Shown: piece by piece, positions 37,387 to 46,460 of the stretch
Position numbering within the stretch: the first letter of the stretch is position 1
Layout of the letters: every line of letters begins with the position of its first letter
DNA from: Nonomuraea rubra
GTDB lineage: Bacteria; Actinomycetota; Actinomycetes; Streptosporangiales; Streptosporangiaceae
Length of the DNA stretch: 64,000 nucleotides
Assembly (NCBI RefSeq): GCF_014207985.1
Contig: NZ_JACHMI010000001.1
Coordinates: 1,843,001-1,907,000, forward strand
Reading direction: 5' to 3'
Program-made: the position numbers and the translations under genes
The notes under the pieces: generated by a model
Told to the model about the DNA's origin: nothing
Database searches by the model: none
What the model saw: only the letters and a program-made list of their open reading frames with translations

Positions 37387-38388
37387 TCACGCCGGAATCG
37401 GGCGGGAGCGTTGGCGGTGGGTGCTGGGTGGGATACCGAGTTGGCGCATGAAGGCGCGGCGCATGGTTTCGGCGGTGCCGAATCCGCTGTGGCGGGCCAC
37501 GACTTCCAGGCCTTCGGTGGTGGTTTCCAGGAGCAGGCGGGCGGCTTCGACGCGGGCGCGTTCGACGTACTTGCCGGGGCTGAGACCGACTTCGCGGCTG
37601 AAGATCCGGGTGAAGTTGCGGGTGCTGGTGGACAGGCGGGCGGCCATGGCAGGCACCGTGTGGTCGGCGGCGGGGTCGGCGGCGATGTCGCACAGCAGCC
37701 GGCGTAGCGCCTGGTTGCGTACCGTCTGGGTCTGCTGCCAGACGCTGAACTGGGACTGGCCGCCCGGCCGTTGCATGAACACCACCAGCCACCGGGCCAC
37801 CTGCCGCGCCAGTTCCGCTCCGTGGTCCTGCTCGATGAGAGACAAGGCCAGATCCACCCCGGCGCTCACGCCCGCCGCGGTCACGATCGGCGGATCCTGC
37901 ACGAAGATCGCATCGGCCTCGACCGTCACGGCGGGGTAGGCCGCGGCCAACTCCTCGCGAAATCGCCAGTGCGTGGTGACGTGATGGCCGTCCAGCAGGC
38001 CGCCCTCGGCCAGCACGAACGCGCCGGTGCACATCGCCCCCACCCGCCTGGCCCGATGCGACAGACGCCGGACATGCCCGACCAGCTCACGCTCCAGCAT
38101 CGCCTGCCGACGGCTCAGCCCCCCGGCCACCATGAGCGTGTCCACCGGACCCGCGACATCCGCCACATCCACATCCACCCCCATGCGCATCCCGCACGAG
38201 GTCCGCACATCCCGCCCCCCGGCCGAGGCCAGCCATACCCGATACCCGCCACCCGCCATCCGCGCGGCACTGGCGAACGCATCCGCCGGCCCGGCCACAT
38301 CCATCAACTGAACCCCGTCATACACCACGAACAGCACCCCCCGCTCACCACCGGCAACGCCGGACACGTCGATGACACCGTTCACCAC
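37387..38388 (-). CDS. GlxA-type regulator, copy 2
   Basis: This 333-residue protein is identical to the protein at 25213-26202 up to QRSR; the last four residues (PIPA) come from the new flank. It keeps the DJ-1/PfpI domain with MCTGAFVLAEGG and the AraC helix-turn-helix. The copied DNA includes only 27 bp ahead of the GTG, so the TAGTTTACTA site and the divergent TetR gene were left behind. It now follows the SDR gene on the same strand with a 43-bp gap and may be read from that promoter. Confidence 0.92.
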   Translation of the reverse strand: MVNGVIDVSGVAGGERGVLFVVYDGVQLMDVAGPADAFASAARMAGGGYRVWLASAGGRDVRTSCGMRMGVDVDVADVAGPVDTLMVAGGLSRRQAMLERELVGHVRRLSHRARRVGAMCTGAFVLAEGGLLDGHHVTTHWRFREELAAAYPAVTVEADAIFVQDPPIVTAAGVSAGVDLALSLIEQDHGAELARQVARWLVVFMQRPGGQSQFSVWQQTQTVRNQALRRLLCDIAADPAADHTVPAMAARLSTSTRNFTRIFSREVGLSPGKYVERARVEAARLLLETTTEGLEVVARHSGFGTAETMRRAFMRQLGIPPSTHRQRSRPIPA

Positions 38389-38415
38389 CCACCCCCGAAC
38401 TTCACACCATGTGCA
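37403..38415 (-). repeat. Inverted duplication, right arm (1,013 bp)
   Basis: This is the reverse complement of 25186-26198, same length. IS fragments lie just left (to 37254) and the SDR gene just right. I see no inverted ends of an insertion sequence at the arm borders. Confidence 0.9.
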
Positions 38416-38431
38416 ATCTGTCGTCGTGTAC

Positions 38432-39304
38432 CTAGGCCCGCTCGCTCTGAGCGGCCAGCCGGGCGCGCAGCAGCGGTGCCAGTTCCCGGTCTCGCTCGGT
38501 TTCCGCCGGCAGCGCCTCCAGGAGTGACCGCATGCGCTCCTCGATCAGCGGAGCCACATAACGGTCGGTGTGCACGTACAGCCTGTTCGCGAGAACCGCC
38601 TCCAGCACCTGCTCACCGACCACGTCAGGGTCGAGCCCGTAGCGTTGGAGCACGGCGTGCCCCTCCCTGGCGGCCTGGTCCTGCCGCTCCTCGGCTCGAG
38701 CGCTGTTGAGGGTGACGTTCGTTCGCACCAAACCCGGGCACACGACCGTCACCCCGATGCCGTTCGCGATGAGCTCTGGCTGAATCCGCAGCGACTCCGA
38801 CATCCCGACCACGGCGAATTTCGACGTCACGTACGTGACGTTGGTAGTCGCGATCAGCCCCGCCCCGGACGCGGTGTTGACGATGTGTCCCGGCCCGCCT
38901 CGATCGAGCATGCGCGGCAGTACGGTCTGCACGCCGTTGATCACGCCGCCGAGGTTGACGTCGAGCACATGGTCCCACTGCTCGTATCGCAGAGCCGTGA
39001 TCGGTGTGAGGAAACCGAGTCCCGCGTTGTTGCAGAGCACGGCGATCGGGCCGAGGCGGTCCTCCGCGGCGTCGACGACGCGGGCGAAGGCCTCGCGATC
39101 GCGGACGTTGAGCGGGAAGACCGCCACCGCTGAATCGTCGCCCGTGAGCGCCGCCAGTTCCCGCTTCGCCGATTGCAGTCGCTCCTCGTCGAGGTCGGCC
39201 AGCGCGAGACGGGCGCCTGCCCTGGCGAACGCGCGGGCCATGCCGAGCCCGATGCCTTGGGCACCCCCGGTGATGAACACGGTCCGGCCTGCAAGATCCT
39301 TCAT
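38432..39304 (-). CDS. Short-chain dehydrogenase/reductase
   Basis: The ATG at 39302-39304 with AGGTG upstream gives 290 residues. Classical SDR motifs are in order: VFITGGAQGIGLGMARAFA (NAD(P) loop), LADLDEERL (the acidic residue after strand 2 favours NAD), LCNNAGLGF, the catalytic Ser in NTASGAGL and YVTSK (Tyr and Lys). The C-terminal extension (HTDRYVAPLIEERM) is typical of actinomycete SDRs near fatty-acid or steroid metabolism genes. It is divergent from a TetR regulator across a palindromic spacer. Confidence 0.9.
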   Translation of the reverse strand: MKDLAGRTVFITGGAQGIGLGMARAFARAGARLALADLDEERLQSAKRELAALTGDDSAVAVFPLNVRDREAFARVVDAAEDRLGPIAVLCNNAGLGFLTPITALRYEQWDHVLDVNLGGVINGVQTVLPRMLDRGGPGHIVNTASGAGLIATTNVTYVTSKFAVVGMSESLRIQPELIANGIGVTVVCPGLVRTNVTLNSARAEERQDQAAREGHAVLQRYGLDPDVVGEQVLEAVLANRLYVHTDRYVAPLIEERMRSLLEALPAETERDRELAPLLRARLAAQSERA

Positions 39305-39342
39305 GACACCTCCAGCTCGTGACAGTGGCTTTCACTTTTACT

Positions 39343-39359
39343 GTAGTGCATGTAACTAC
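39343..39359. promoter_or_regulatory. Candidate TetR operator
   Basis: GTAGT-N7-ACTAC lies in the 96-bp spacer between the SDR and tetR genes. A wider pair, CTTTCA and TGAAAG, brackets it. Confidence 0.5.
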
Positions 39360-39400
39360 TATCTGAAAGTCACTCCCAGATTCTCGGCTAGGCTGTTGCC

Positions 39401-39997
39401 ATGACTGAGGAGCCCCGGCGGCGGGAGCGGAAGCGTAGAGCAGCGATACGCCATGTCCAGGCGGTGGCGCTGGACCTGTTCGACGAGCACGGCTTCGCCG
39501 CCGTCACGATCGAGCAGGTCGCGGCGGCGGCCGACGTATCACCAAGCTCGGTCTACCGCTACTTCGGTACCAAGGAAGGGATCATCCTGTCCCGCCCCGA
39601 CGAGGGGCTGATCAGGGAACTGCGAGAGCTGTCAGCCGAAGGACACCCGATGATCGAGGCGCTACGCCGTACGATCGCGGTGTTCGTCGCCACATCGGGC
39701 GACGGCGGCACTCTCGACCGGCGGCGGGTGCGTTACCTGATGGAGGTGCCGTCCGTCCAGGCGGCGGTGGCTCGTCGCTTCTTCAGCGACACTTCGGCGG
39801 TCGCGGAGTATCTCGCCGGGCAGATGGGCCGCCCCGCGCATGATCTCGAGGTCCAGATCATGTGCGGGGCGCTGTACGGCGGGATAATCGGGACACTTCG
39901 GCACTGGCATGCCACGAACTACGTGGAGCCACTGGGCGACCTGCTGGACAAGACCCTGACGGCTCTGGAGAAGGGTCTGCACGTGGACCGCCGCTGA
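39401..39997 (+). CDS. TetR-family regulator, divergent from the SDR
   Basis: This 198-residue protein has the TetR DNA-binding domain near its N-terminus: RHVQAVALDLFDEHGFAAV, TIEQVAAAADVSPSSVYRYF and GTKEGIIL. The C-terminal domain (EALRRTIAVFVATSGDGG, LAGQMGRPAHDLEVQIMCGA) resembles the acyl-ligand TetR_C families. It probably represses the SDR gene, and perhaps the GlxA copy behind it, through the palindrome at 39343. Confidence 0.9.
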   Translation: MTEEPRRRERKRRAAIRHVQAVALDLFDEHGFAAVTIEQVAAAADVSPSSVYRYFGTKEGIILSRPDEGLIRELRELSAEGHPMIEALRRTIAVFVATSGDGGTLDRRRVRYLMEVPSVQAAVARRFFSDTSAVAEYLAGQMGRPAHDLEVQIMCGALYGGIIGTLRHWHATNYVEPLGDLLDKTLTALEKGLHVDRR

Positions 39998-40359
39998 GAG
40001 GAATGGCGCTTGGCGCTTGGGACGGTCATGCTTGTGGGGCTGTACTGCTGCGCAGTGGCAGAGCACATCACCTGGCGGGGTCCACGTCGGATCGGTCACA
40101 CACCTGCTTCACTACGCATCGTCCGCACCGAGCCCAGAAGCAGGCCAGCCGTTGCGGCCGCTGCCCATCCGGTCGACGCCGCCATCGAGGTCTCCCCACG
40201 AGATCGCCTCCATGAGTCCGCCCAGGTCGCACGAGGAGACGCGATAGTCGGCGCCCGCAGGCGCACGGCACGGGCGATTATGAGAGCGGTTCTCCGCCCG
40301 CTGCGCAACGTGGTGCCGGGGATCGCCGGCCGACTCCAGCCGTACGCCGCCTGGCACAG
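39998..40359. other. Stretch without a supportable gene
   Basis: Convergent spacer between the TetR gene and the secreted protein at 40411. The open frames show no motif or start signals. Confidence 0.4.
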
Positions 40360-40401
40360 CTGTCCGGCCTGGACCGCAGGTGAGCGGTCCAGGCCGGACA
40401 G
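40360..40401 (-). terminator. Very strong 18-bp hairpin terminator
   Basis: CTGTCCGGCCTGGACCGC pairs perfectly with GCGGTCCAGGCCGGACAG across the loop AGGTGA. It lies 9 bp after the stop of the secreted-protein gene at 40411. Confidence 0.85.
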
Positions 40402-40410
40402 CTTGCGGGG

Positions 40411-40842
40411 TCAGACCCGGTGGAACCGGATGGAGGAGAACCTGTTATCCCAGTTAGCGAGGTCCGGCGCCATGCTCATCGGGGGAACAAGCACACAGGG
40501 CGTTCCGAAGCCGACCACGTTACAGAACTCGACGGCATAGTTGGTCCGGTTGACGAACGAACTCACAGTGTCATTAACGGACGCGGTGCCGATGTGGTAG
40601 CGGTTGTTGCGTAGATCACCATCGCCGGTGCTGAGGCAGAAGCGTCCTGACGTGTACTCCTGGGCCTGATAGACGCAGAGGCTGCCGGCCACCGCAGTGG
40701 CCACCGGCGCGTCGCCGGTCTCGATCGAGACAACACCTGGGAGTTCGGCGGGTTCGGGCGTGGCGGAGGCGGCACTGGACGTTCCAGCGACACAGGCTCC
40801 GACGATCAGCAGGGCGATGGCGGCCTTCTTCGCGAGTTTCAC
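40411..40842 (-). CDS. Small secreted protein, possible peptidase-inhibitor I36-like
   Basis: The GTG at 40840-40842 with GAAAGGCA upstream gives 143 residues; an upstream start at 40896 would bury the signal peptide. Signal peptide: KLAKKAAIALLIVGACVAGTSSAASA. The mature domain has four cysteines (SLCVYQAQEYTSGRFCL, EFCNVVGFGTPCVLV) and ends WDNRFSSIRFHRV. The CVY..Y.SG..FCL block followed by a closing NDxxSSxxN-like SFVNRT recalls the beta-gamma-crystallin-type I36 inhibitor family. That identification is tentative. Confidence 0.65.
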   Translation of the reverse strand: MKLAKKAAIALLIVGACVAGTSSAASATPEPAELPGVVSIETGDAPVATAVAGSLCVYQAQEYTSGRFCLSTGDGDLRNNRYHIGTASVNDTVSSFVNRTNYAVEFCNVVGFGTPCVLVPPMSMAPDLANWDNRFSSIRFHRV

Positions 40843-40932
40843 TGCTTGCCTTTCTGTTTCAGTGGTGCCCAACGGATTTCGGGCATGACGAACCAAGGAG
40901 ATGTGCCTGAGGTTGCTCAGCGAGGTCGCCTC

Positions 40933-41883
40933 TCACGCCCCGGTCGTGACCGAGGCGGTGGCGTCGACGATGCGGTGGTCGGAACAGGGCTTGTCGCGGT
41001 TGCGGCCGCAGACGTGCCCGATCGGATGGGCGTCGGCGCTGTAGCTGGTCAGCCGCTCGGCGGGAACGAAGAGGAGATCGACCTTGCCCGACTGGCCGCA
41101 GGCTCCGAGCTTATTACTCTCGGTGGTCTGCTCGCCCCAGCCGGGGCACATGGCCTCGCGGTCGTCGAGCTCGTGATAGCGGCCGATGTTGCCATGGTTG
41201 GCGTCGTTGTTGACCGAGGGGTCGTACCAGGTGTTCAGCAGCGGTGAGTCCGGCTGCACGTTGAAGTCGCCCGCGATGATCGGGATGTCACCCCTGGAGC
41301 GGTAGGACTCCAGGACGCTGTGCACCTGGCCCAGCTGAGCGAACTTGTAGGCGGCGACGGTCGTCAGATGGGTGGTGCAAAACCTGATCCTGGGCTGCGC
41401 GGCGACGGGCGCGCAGAGGAGTTTGCGCTGCTTGCCCGACCCGTCGTAACGCAGAGTCTGCCGTAGTGTGCCGCCCAGCGCGAAACGGCTGAAGATCGCG
41501 ATGCCGATGCCGTGCCCGGCGCAGTAGCCGGGGTCGCCCGCCGCCGTCATCGGCTCATAGCGGGCGAAGTTCGTGAGATTCTGCGGCCAGCCCATGCCCT
41601 GCAAGGCGTCGATTACGGCGCCGTACTGGTTGCGACAGATCTCGTTGATCGACACGAAGTCCGGATTGCGGTAGCTGATCGATCCGGCGATCGCCTGAAT
41701 GATTCCGTTCGTAGTCGAGCCCAGGTGCGAATGATGCCCGGCCATGTTCCAATGCCAGATCTTGTACGTCGCGGCCGCGGAGGCTGCCGACGTGGGAGCC
41801 GCCGGCAGCGCAGCGGTGGTGATGAGGAGCGCCATCACCGTCCACAACAGGCGCCTGAAGCCCGCCACAGTGAAGATCCGCAT
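40933..41883 (-). CDS. Secreted endonuclease/exonuclease/phosphatase-family protein
   Basis: This 316-residue protein starts at the ATG at 41881-41883 after AAGAAGGGGGA. The signal peptide is RLLWTVMALLITTAALPAAP. EEP-fold motifs follow: KIWHWNMAGHH, FVSINEICRNQ with the metal Glu, CTTHLTT, IPIIAGDFNVQPDSPLL with Asp and Asn, KVDLLFV and the C-terminal CSDHRIVDA with the Asp-His pair. Six or more cysteines fit extracellular life. Family members are secreted nucleases, phosphodiesterases or sphingomyelinase-like enzymes; the exact substrate is open. Confidence 0.85.
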   Translation of the reverse strand: MRIFTVAGFRRLLWTVMALLITTAALPAAPTSAASAAATYKIWHWNMAGHHSHLGSTTNGIIQAIAGSISYRNPDFVSINEICRNQYGAVIDALQGMGWPQNLTNFARYEPMTAAGDPGYCAGHGIGIAIFSRFALGGTLRQTLRYDGSGKQRKLLCAPVAAQPRIRFCTTHLTTVAAYKFAQLGQVHSVLESYRSRGDIPIIAGDFNVQPDSPLLNTWYDPSVNNDANHGNIGRYHELDDREAMCPGWGEQTTESNKLGACGQSGKVDLLFVPAERLTSYSADAHPIGHVCGRNRDKPCSDHRIVDATASVTTGA

Positions 41884-42633
41884 GAGGGCTGTCCCCCTTC
41901 TTCCTGATCAGCTCTCAGCGATCCTGCCGAAGGAAATTTCTTAGCACCAGGCAGATACTGGACAAAGACCCCACCTGATAGGACGGGGGGTGCGGCTTCG
42001 CTGTCCTTGGTGCTGTCCGCTAAGTCGGGCGTCGCACTGGCGAGCCTGGTGACCGCTACGGTGCCGTCGGCTGACGCCGGTCACGGAATTGCTCCTCTGG
42101 TGCTGCTCATCTCCCGAGACTCATCTCCGCTACGGCCGTCACCGGGCAGGGCTCGTTCGCGCCCAACGTGGCGCGGCGGTGCCGGAGTCGGCGCGTCCGG
42201 CAACGATGGGCTGTTCGAGCCGCCTACCTGCTCGGTGTTGCCTTGGTGTCTGTCATGCCCGCTCACGTCCGCCACTTCGTTGCGCATCGAACGCAACTGG
42301 CGCTGGGCCCAAGCATTCGTCCTGGCCTGGCGGCACAGCTCGCTGAAGAATCGAGGTGAGTTCGGGCCGAGTGATTGCTCAATATAGCTTGAGCGTGCAC
42401 TTGAATTAAATCGGATGCAAGGCATGGAAGTCCTCGCTTTTGGTCAGACCTTGTTCCCCGAAATCGCCCTGGTGAAGGCGCTTGTCCGAAAGCGTGGGGT
42501 TCTCGACCTGGCCATCTCGTGGTCCGCTTACTAGAATTCGGAGCGTCTGCGGGGAAGTGGGTGTCCACAAAAATCAAAAACCCAATCGGAGACAGTCGCG
42601 TAACGAGGTATTGGGCATCGAAGGGATGGCGTC
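41884..42633. other. 750-bp stretch without a supportable gene
   Basis: Frames are open but lack start signals and protein character. AT-rich sequence at 42380-42420 and 42530-42600 probably includes a promoter for the decayed gene that follows. Confidence 0.4.
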
Positions 42634-43094
42634 ATGATTCGTAAAACAAAGGCTGGTTTCCTGGTGGGCTCAACGGCGCGGAGTATAGCCATACTGGCTG
42701 CGCCGAGCGCCCAGGTAGCGTCCCGGCAATGCCCACATCGAACTCGGCCGCAATTGTTACCTCGACGTATATGTTGCGAACAACTACGCTGCGGGGTAGG
42801 TTAAGGCGTTCGATGGCATTCCCGAGAAGGCGTAGAGAAGGAGGCGGGCGCATGTGCTCGTGCCCACGTTCAGCGGTCAATTCGTGATCGAAGGCCATAT
42901 TCGGATCTGAAGCCGCAGGTCAGTACAGTCTGGCCTGGCAGAAACGGCGGAAATTCACTGGTGAGACGAAGGTCCTGCACAACTCCGGGTACCAAGGTTA
43001 GATCTACCGCGCTACCGTCCTCGCCTCGGGTGCGGAGTTGACCTTCGTCGGCTCGGCCGTCTACGGCGGCGTCTACCTGCTCGACCAGCTGTGA
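42634..43094 (+). pseudogene. Decayed small secreted protein
   Basis: The ATG at 42634 begins MIRKTKAGFLVGSTARSI and a signal-like run (AILAAPSAQVA). The frame soon fails. Further on, GETKVLHNSGYQG, a TAG, then IYRATVLASGAELTFVGSAV and YGGVYLLDQL with TGA form the plausible C-terminus. At least two shifts and one stop separate the parts. The family is not certain. Confidence 0.5.
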
Positions 43095-43436
43095 CGGCAG
43101 ATGAAGATCGACACAATCATGACTCTACTCCAGCCCAGCAGACCCAGCCTGTCGCCACGCACTGGCTGAGCATGATCTCGGCCGCCATCGCCACTGACCA
43201 GCCAGTACCTGGAAGGCAGAGTATTCGATGCACCAACCGACACAGCACAAGCCCATAAACCCCTTCCTGGGCCCGGCCGGCAACCCAAGTTTCAGCAATG
43301 AGACCGCCTCGAACACGCTGGACCAGAGAACCAGCGTCTTCACAGGGAAGTTGCGGTTTCTGTCCTTCAGTCCCCCTTCTGTGCTCGGCGGTCGGCGCGC
43401 ACAGAAGGGACCGCGCAACCGGATCGGAGAACGCGG

Positions 43437-44087
43437 GTGAGCGGGGCGTCACGCGTGCGCGCGGCTGCCGTCGTGTTCGATCTCGACGGCACTCTGGTTG
43501 ACACGATGATGTCTGTACCCACCGCATACGCGGACACGATTGGCGCACTCGACGGCCCCGTCATCTCACCCCAGGATGTAGTGGCCGCCTGGAACCTCGG
43601 CCCGACGCCAGCGGTACTGGCCCATTTCCTCGGCCGCTCGGCTTCGGCTGAGGACCTGGAGTGCTTTTATCGTCATCTGGATGTTGCGGCCGCAAACGTC
43701 CATGCCTTCCCCGGTGTGGTCGACCTGCTCGGTGCTCTGAGCCGGGCCGGACATCCACTCGGAGTCTTCACCAGCGCAACCAGGCGTGCCGCCACACTCA
43801 TGCTCGCCAACGCAGGCCTGAAAGGGCTGTTTTCGGTAGTGGTGTGCGGCGACGAAGTTAGCCACCCCAAACCCTCGCCCGAGGGACTGGAACTCGCCTG
43901 CCGCTTACTCGGAGTAGAGGCGACCGCTGCCGTCTATGTCGGCGACGCAGAGGTAGACCTCCACTGCGCCCGCCGAGCAGGAGCACGAGGCATTCACGCG
44001 TCCTGGAGCCTTGTCGGCACCGTCCGCGCATGCTCGGACTTGACGGCCCAGCACCCACGAGACGTCATTGGGCTCGTCTCAGCCTGA
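43437..44087 (+). CDS. HAD-superfamily phosphatase (phosphoglycolate-phosphatase-like)
   Basis: The GTG at 43437 with GGAGAA upstream gives 216 residues. HAD motif I is AAVVFDLDGTLVDT (Asp15/Asp17), motif II GVFTSATRRA, motif III the Lys in SHPKPSPEGLELA, and motif IV VYVGDAEVDLHCARRAGA. The alpha-helical C1 cap lies between motifs I and II. Such enzymes dephosphorylate small metabolites such as 2-phosphoglycolate, pyrophosphate or sugar phosphates. The gene is monocistronic. Confidence 0.9.
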   Translation: MSGASRVRAAAVVFDLDGTLVDTMMSVPTAYADTIGALDGPVISPQDVVAAWNLGPTPAVLAHFLGRSASAEDLECFYRHLDVAAANVHAFPGVVDLLGALSRAGHPLGVFTSATRRAATLMLANAGLKGLFSVVVCGDEVSHPKPSPEGLELACRLLGVEATAAVYVGDAEVDLHCARRAGARGIHASWSLVGTVRACSDLTAQHPRDVIGLVSA

Positions 44088-44239
44088 AATCACATGTCGT
44101 GCGCCACGAACGCTGAAGTAGGCGTCGATGTAGACCCTTGGAAGCAGTGCTGTGCGAGAGATGGAGGTAGGACCACCGGGATCGCCCTTGCAGGGCAAGG
44201 TTCCAATCCACGGCAGTCGGCGCCGGCTACGTGCCGGTC

Positions 44240-44500
44240 GTGGTTAGCGCTGCGGACAACGCGCGGCTGTGATCGTGACAGGTGTGGGGCAGGAAGCGAT
44301 CGAGAGCGAACCACCCCGATGCCGGAGTCGGCCTGGTAGACCGGCGGCGAGAGGGAGGATCCCAAGCGGGCAGAACCCGCAAGGGGCGGAGTGCCGATGC
44401 GAGAATCGACTCGGTGGGGAAGGACAAGCCGATCGCTGACAGGATGGTGCTGTGCACCCCGTCCGCCCCGACCAGGTGGGTGTCAACGACGTCTGAAAAT
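44240..44500 (-). pseudogene. FAD-monooxygenase fragment
   Basis: VVDTHLVGADGVHSTILSAI and GLSFPTESILASALRP match the DG motif and following strands of class A hydroxylases such as the gene at 17960 (YLVGTDGVHSTVRSALGLPF). Only this middle piece survives. The flanks are IS and unassigned sequence. Confidence 0.6.
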
Positions 44501-44547
44501 GGGTTCTGGCACATATTCCGTGATCTTCCGCGGATCCGGCTCGTGGC

Positions 44548-44733
44548 TTGTTGATCATTTTGGTGATCGTCTCGGAGCTGCTGGACGTCTTCCTGCCTCA
44601 CCTGGCCGGCATCTGTATCGAGCGCGTGTCCCGCTCCGGCAACTCGGTACACATCCGGGCCAGAACGGGCGCGTCGCGGGCGGCATATCCTGCATGCGGA
44701 GGGGTGTCGGAGAAGGTGCACAGCCGGAAGTAG
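44548..44733 (+). pseudogene. ISL3-type transposase N-terminal remnant
   Basis: ELLDVFLPHLAGICIERVSR, then SVHIRARTGASRAAYPACG and VHSRK, gives the N-terminal domain of ISL3 transposases. The family's zinc-ligand CPxCG appears as YPACG, and the second half of the zinc site and the catalytic domain are missing. Confidence 0.65.
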
Positions 44734-45075
44734 GGCCGATTGTCCCTCAATTAAGGCCAATGCGCCGAGCTGAAAAAGCGGGGTTCTTGTCCGATCAATA
44801 TGCTGGCAAACTCGCTGGTCGGCGGCTAGTGTTCCAAATGGCAACCTAGAAACCGTACCTGTGACGCAAGGGAACTTGTGCGAGCACGGGGTTCAGCCTC
44901 CTTCTGCTCGTCACCCGCCACGCTTTCCCCATTCCCATCATGGTCTTGCAGGGCGTGATCTTGGTTGGCCGGCCTTGAGCGGTTCGTGTAAAACGTGACC
45001 ATGTTGTGTACCGCACGCCGCGTCTGACATGCCCCCAGCATCGTCATGAGCCCTTCAGAAGGAACGGAGAAGCAA
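44734..45075. other. Leader of the second FAD monooxygenase
   Basis: No gene is seen. ACGGAGAAG at 45064-45072 is the ribosome binding site of the next gene. Confidence 0.35.
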
Positions 45076-46203
45076 ATGCCCGAAATCTTGATCGTGGGGG
45101 CGGGGATCGGCGGCCTTACCGCAGCCATAGGACTCAGGCGGATTGGTCGTTCGGTAAGCGTTATTGAAAAGGCCACCACTCTCGGCGAGGTCGGTGCGGG
45201 CTTGTCTCTGTGGCCGAATGCGCTACGTGCGTTGGACGAGCTTGGCGTCGGAGAGGCGGTCCGAGCAGCCGGAGTCTCCGCCGTGTCACGCGGTGGACTG
45301 CGTCGCCCGTCCGGGCAGTGGCTGCGGCACCGGCACCCCGATGACATCCCTGTACTGATGGTGCACCGCGCCGACCTGCACCGAACGCTGCTTGACGCGC
45401 TGCCCGCCGACTGTGTGCGCACCAACGCCACCGTCACAGAAGTCAAGCAAGCCACAGGCGGCGTCGACGTGATGTACCGGACTCACGACGGTATCCGGCA
45501 GAAGGAGGCCGAGCTGGTCGTGGCTGCCGACGGTGTGCATTCCACGGTCCGACAGCAGCTATGGCCCGAAACCACGAAGGCGTGCTTCGATGGCCGTTCG
45601 ACCTGGCGTGCCGTCACCGACGGCATTCTCGAACCAGCCGAGGAAGCCATCACGTTGGCACGGGATCAGCAATTCGGCTTGCTACCACTACCCAACGGCC
45701 GCCTCTACTGGTTCCTCACGGCCGCGGTCGAAAGGCAAGGGATCCGTTACGACGACGAGTTGGGCGAGGTCCGACGCCGCGTGGGCCACTGGCACGACCC
45801 GATCCCCGGTATTTTGGCCGTCACCGCACCCAGCGCGGTGTTGCATCATGACATCACGACTCTCGCACCCCTGGAGACCTATGTAAGCGGGCGGGTGGTG
45901 CTGCTCGGCGATGCCGCCCACGCTCAGTCTCCCGACCTAGGGCAAGGCGCCTGCCAAGCCATCGAAGATGCGGTCGTTCTCGCATCAGCGCTGGCGACCG
46001 AACACGATCTCGATTCGGCGTTAGAGCGGTACGACCAGGAGCGACGTCCACGCACACAGACCATCGCCCAAGCGGCGCAACGTCAAGCCAAGCTGACGCA
46101 GGCGAACTTCTGGGCCATGACTTCTGCAGCCCGGCTACTGCCACGTTCACTGTGGCGCCGTCAGACCGCGCGTTGGGTGGACTGGTCGCCACCTTCCCTG
46201 TGA
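45076..46203 (+). CDS. FAD-dependent monooxygenase (urate/salicylate-hydroxylase type)
   Basis: I chose the ATG at 45076 because GGAGAAG is close by; an ATG at 45046 is in frame. The 375-residue protein shows EILIVGAGIGGLTAAIGLRR, SLWPNALRALDELG, the DG motif LVVAADGVHSTVRQQLWP and the GD motif GRVVLLGDAAHAQSPDLGQG with CQAIEDAVVLASAL. The compact single-domain layout and the SPDLGQGACQAIEDA block match HpxO/zeaxanthin-epoxidase-like enzymes. Substrate unknown. There is no cofactor reductase nearby, as expected for NAD(P)H-using enzymes of this class. Confidence 0.88.
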   Translation: MPEILIVGAGIGGLTAAIGLRRIGRSVSVIEKATTLGEVGAGLSLWPNALRALDELGVGEAVRAAGVSAVSRGGLRRPSGQWLRHRHPDDIPVLMVHRADLHRTLLDALPADCVRTNATVTEVKQATGGVDVMYRTHDGIRQKEAELVVAADGVHSTVRQQLWPETTKACFDGRSTWRAVTDGILEPAEEAITLARDQQFGLLPLPNGRLYWFLTAAVERQGIRYDDELGEVRRRVGHWHDPIPGILAVTAPSAVLHHDITTLAPLETYVSGRVVLLGDAAHAQSPDLGQGACQAIEDAVVLASALATEHDLDSALERYDQERRPRTQTIAQAAQRQAKLTQANFWAMTSAARLLPRSLWRRQTARWVDWSPPSL

Positions 46204-46460
46204 TGTGCCCCAACTGCAGCTTCGTGAGGCTAGCGATCACCGTGTTGTCGGCGGCGCGTGCCTCTGGTGGAGTTCGGCCATCCTCGGAAGGTCGCCCAAG
46301 CGAGGTTCCCCGCCCGCGTGTGTCTCGTCGGCACGGTCACCCTCGACGTCGCGACTGCGTTGCGGCGCAGGAATCCGGCCATGCGCTCGGCGATGGTCAT
46401 GGCGGGTCGTCTGCATCCTTCACTCCGGCGGCGCAACAGGCGTTTGCGTGGTAGGCACGG

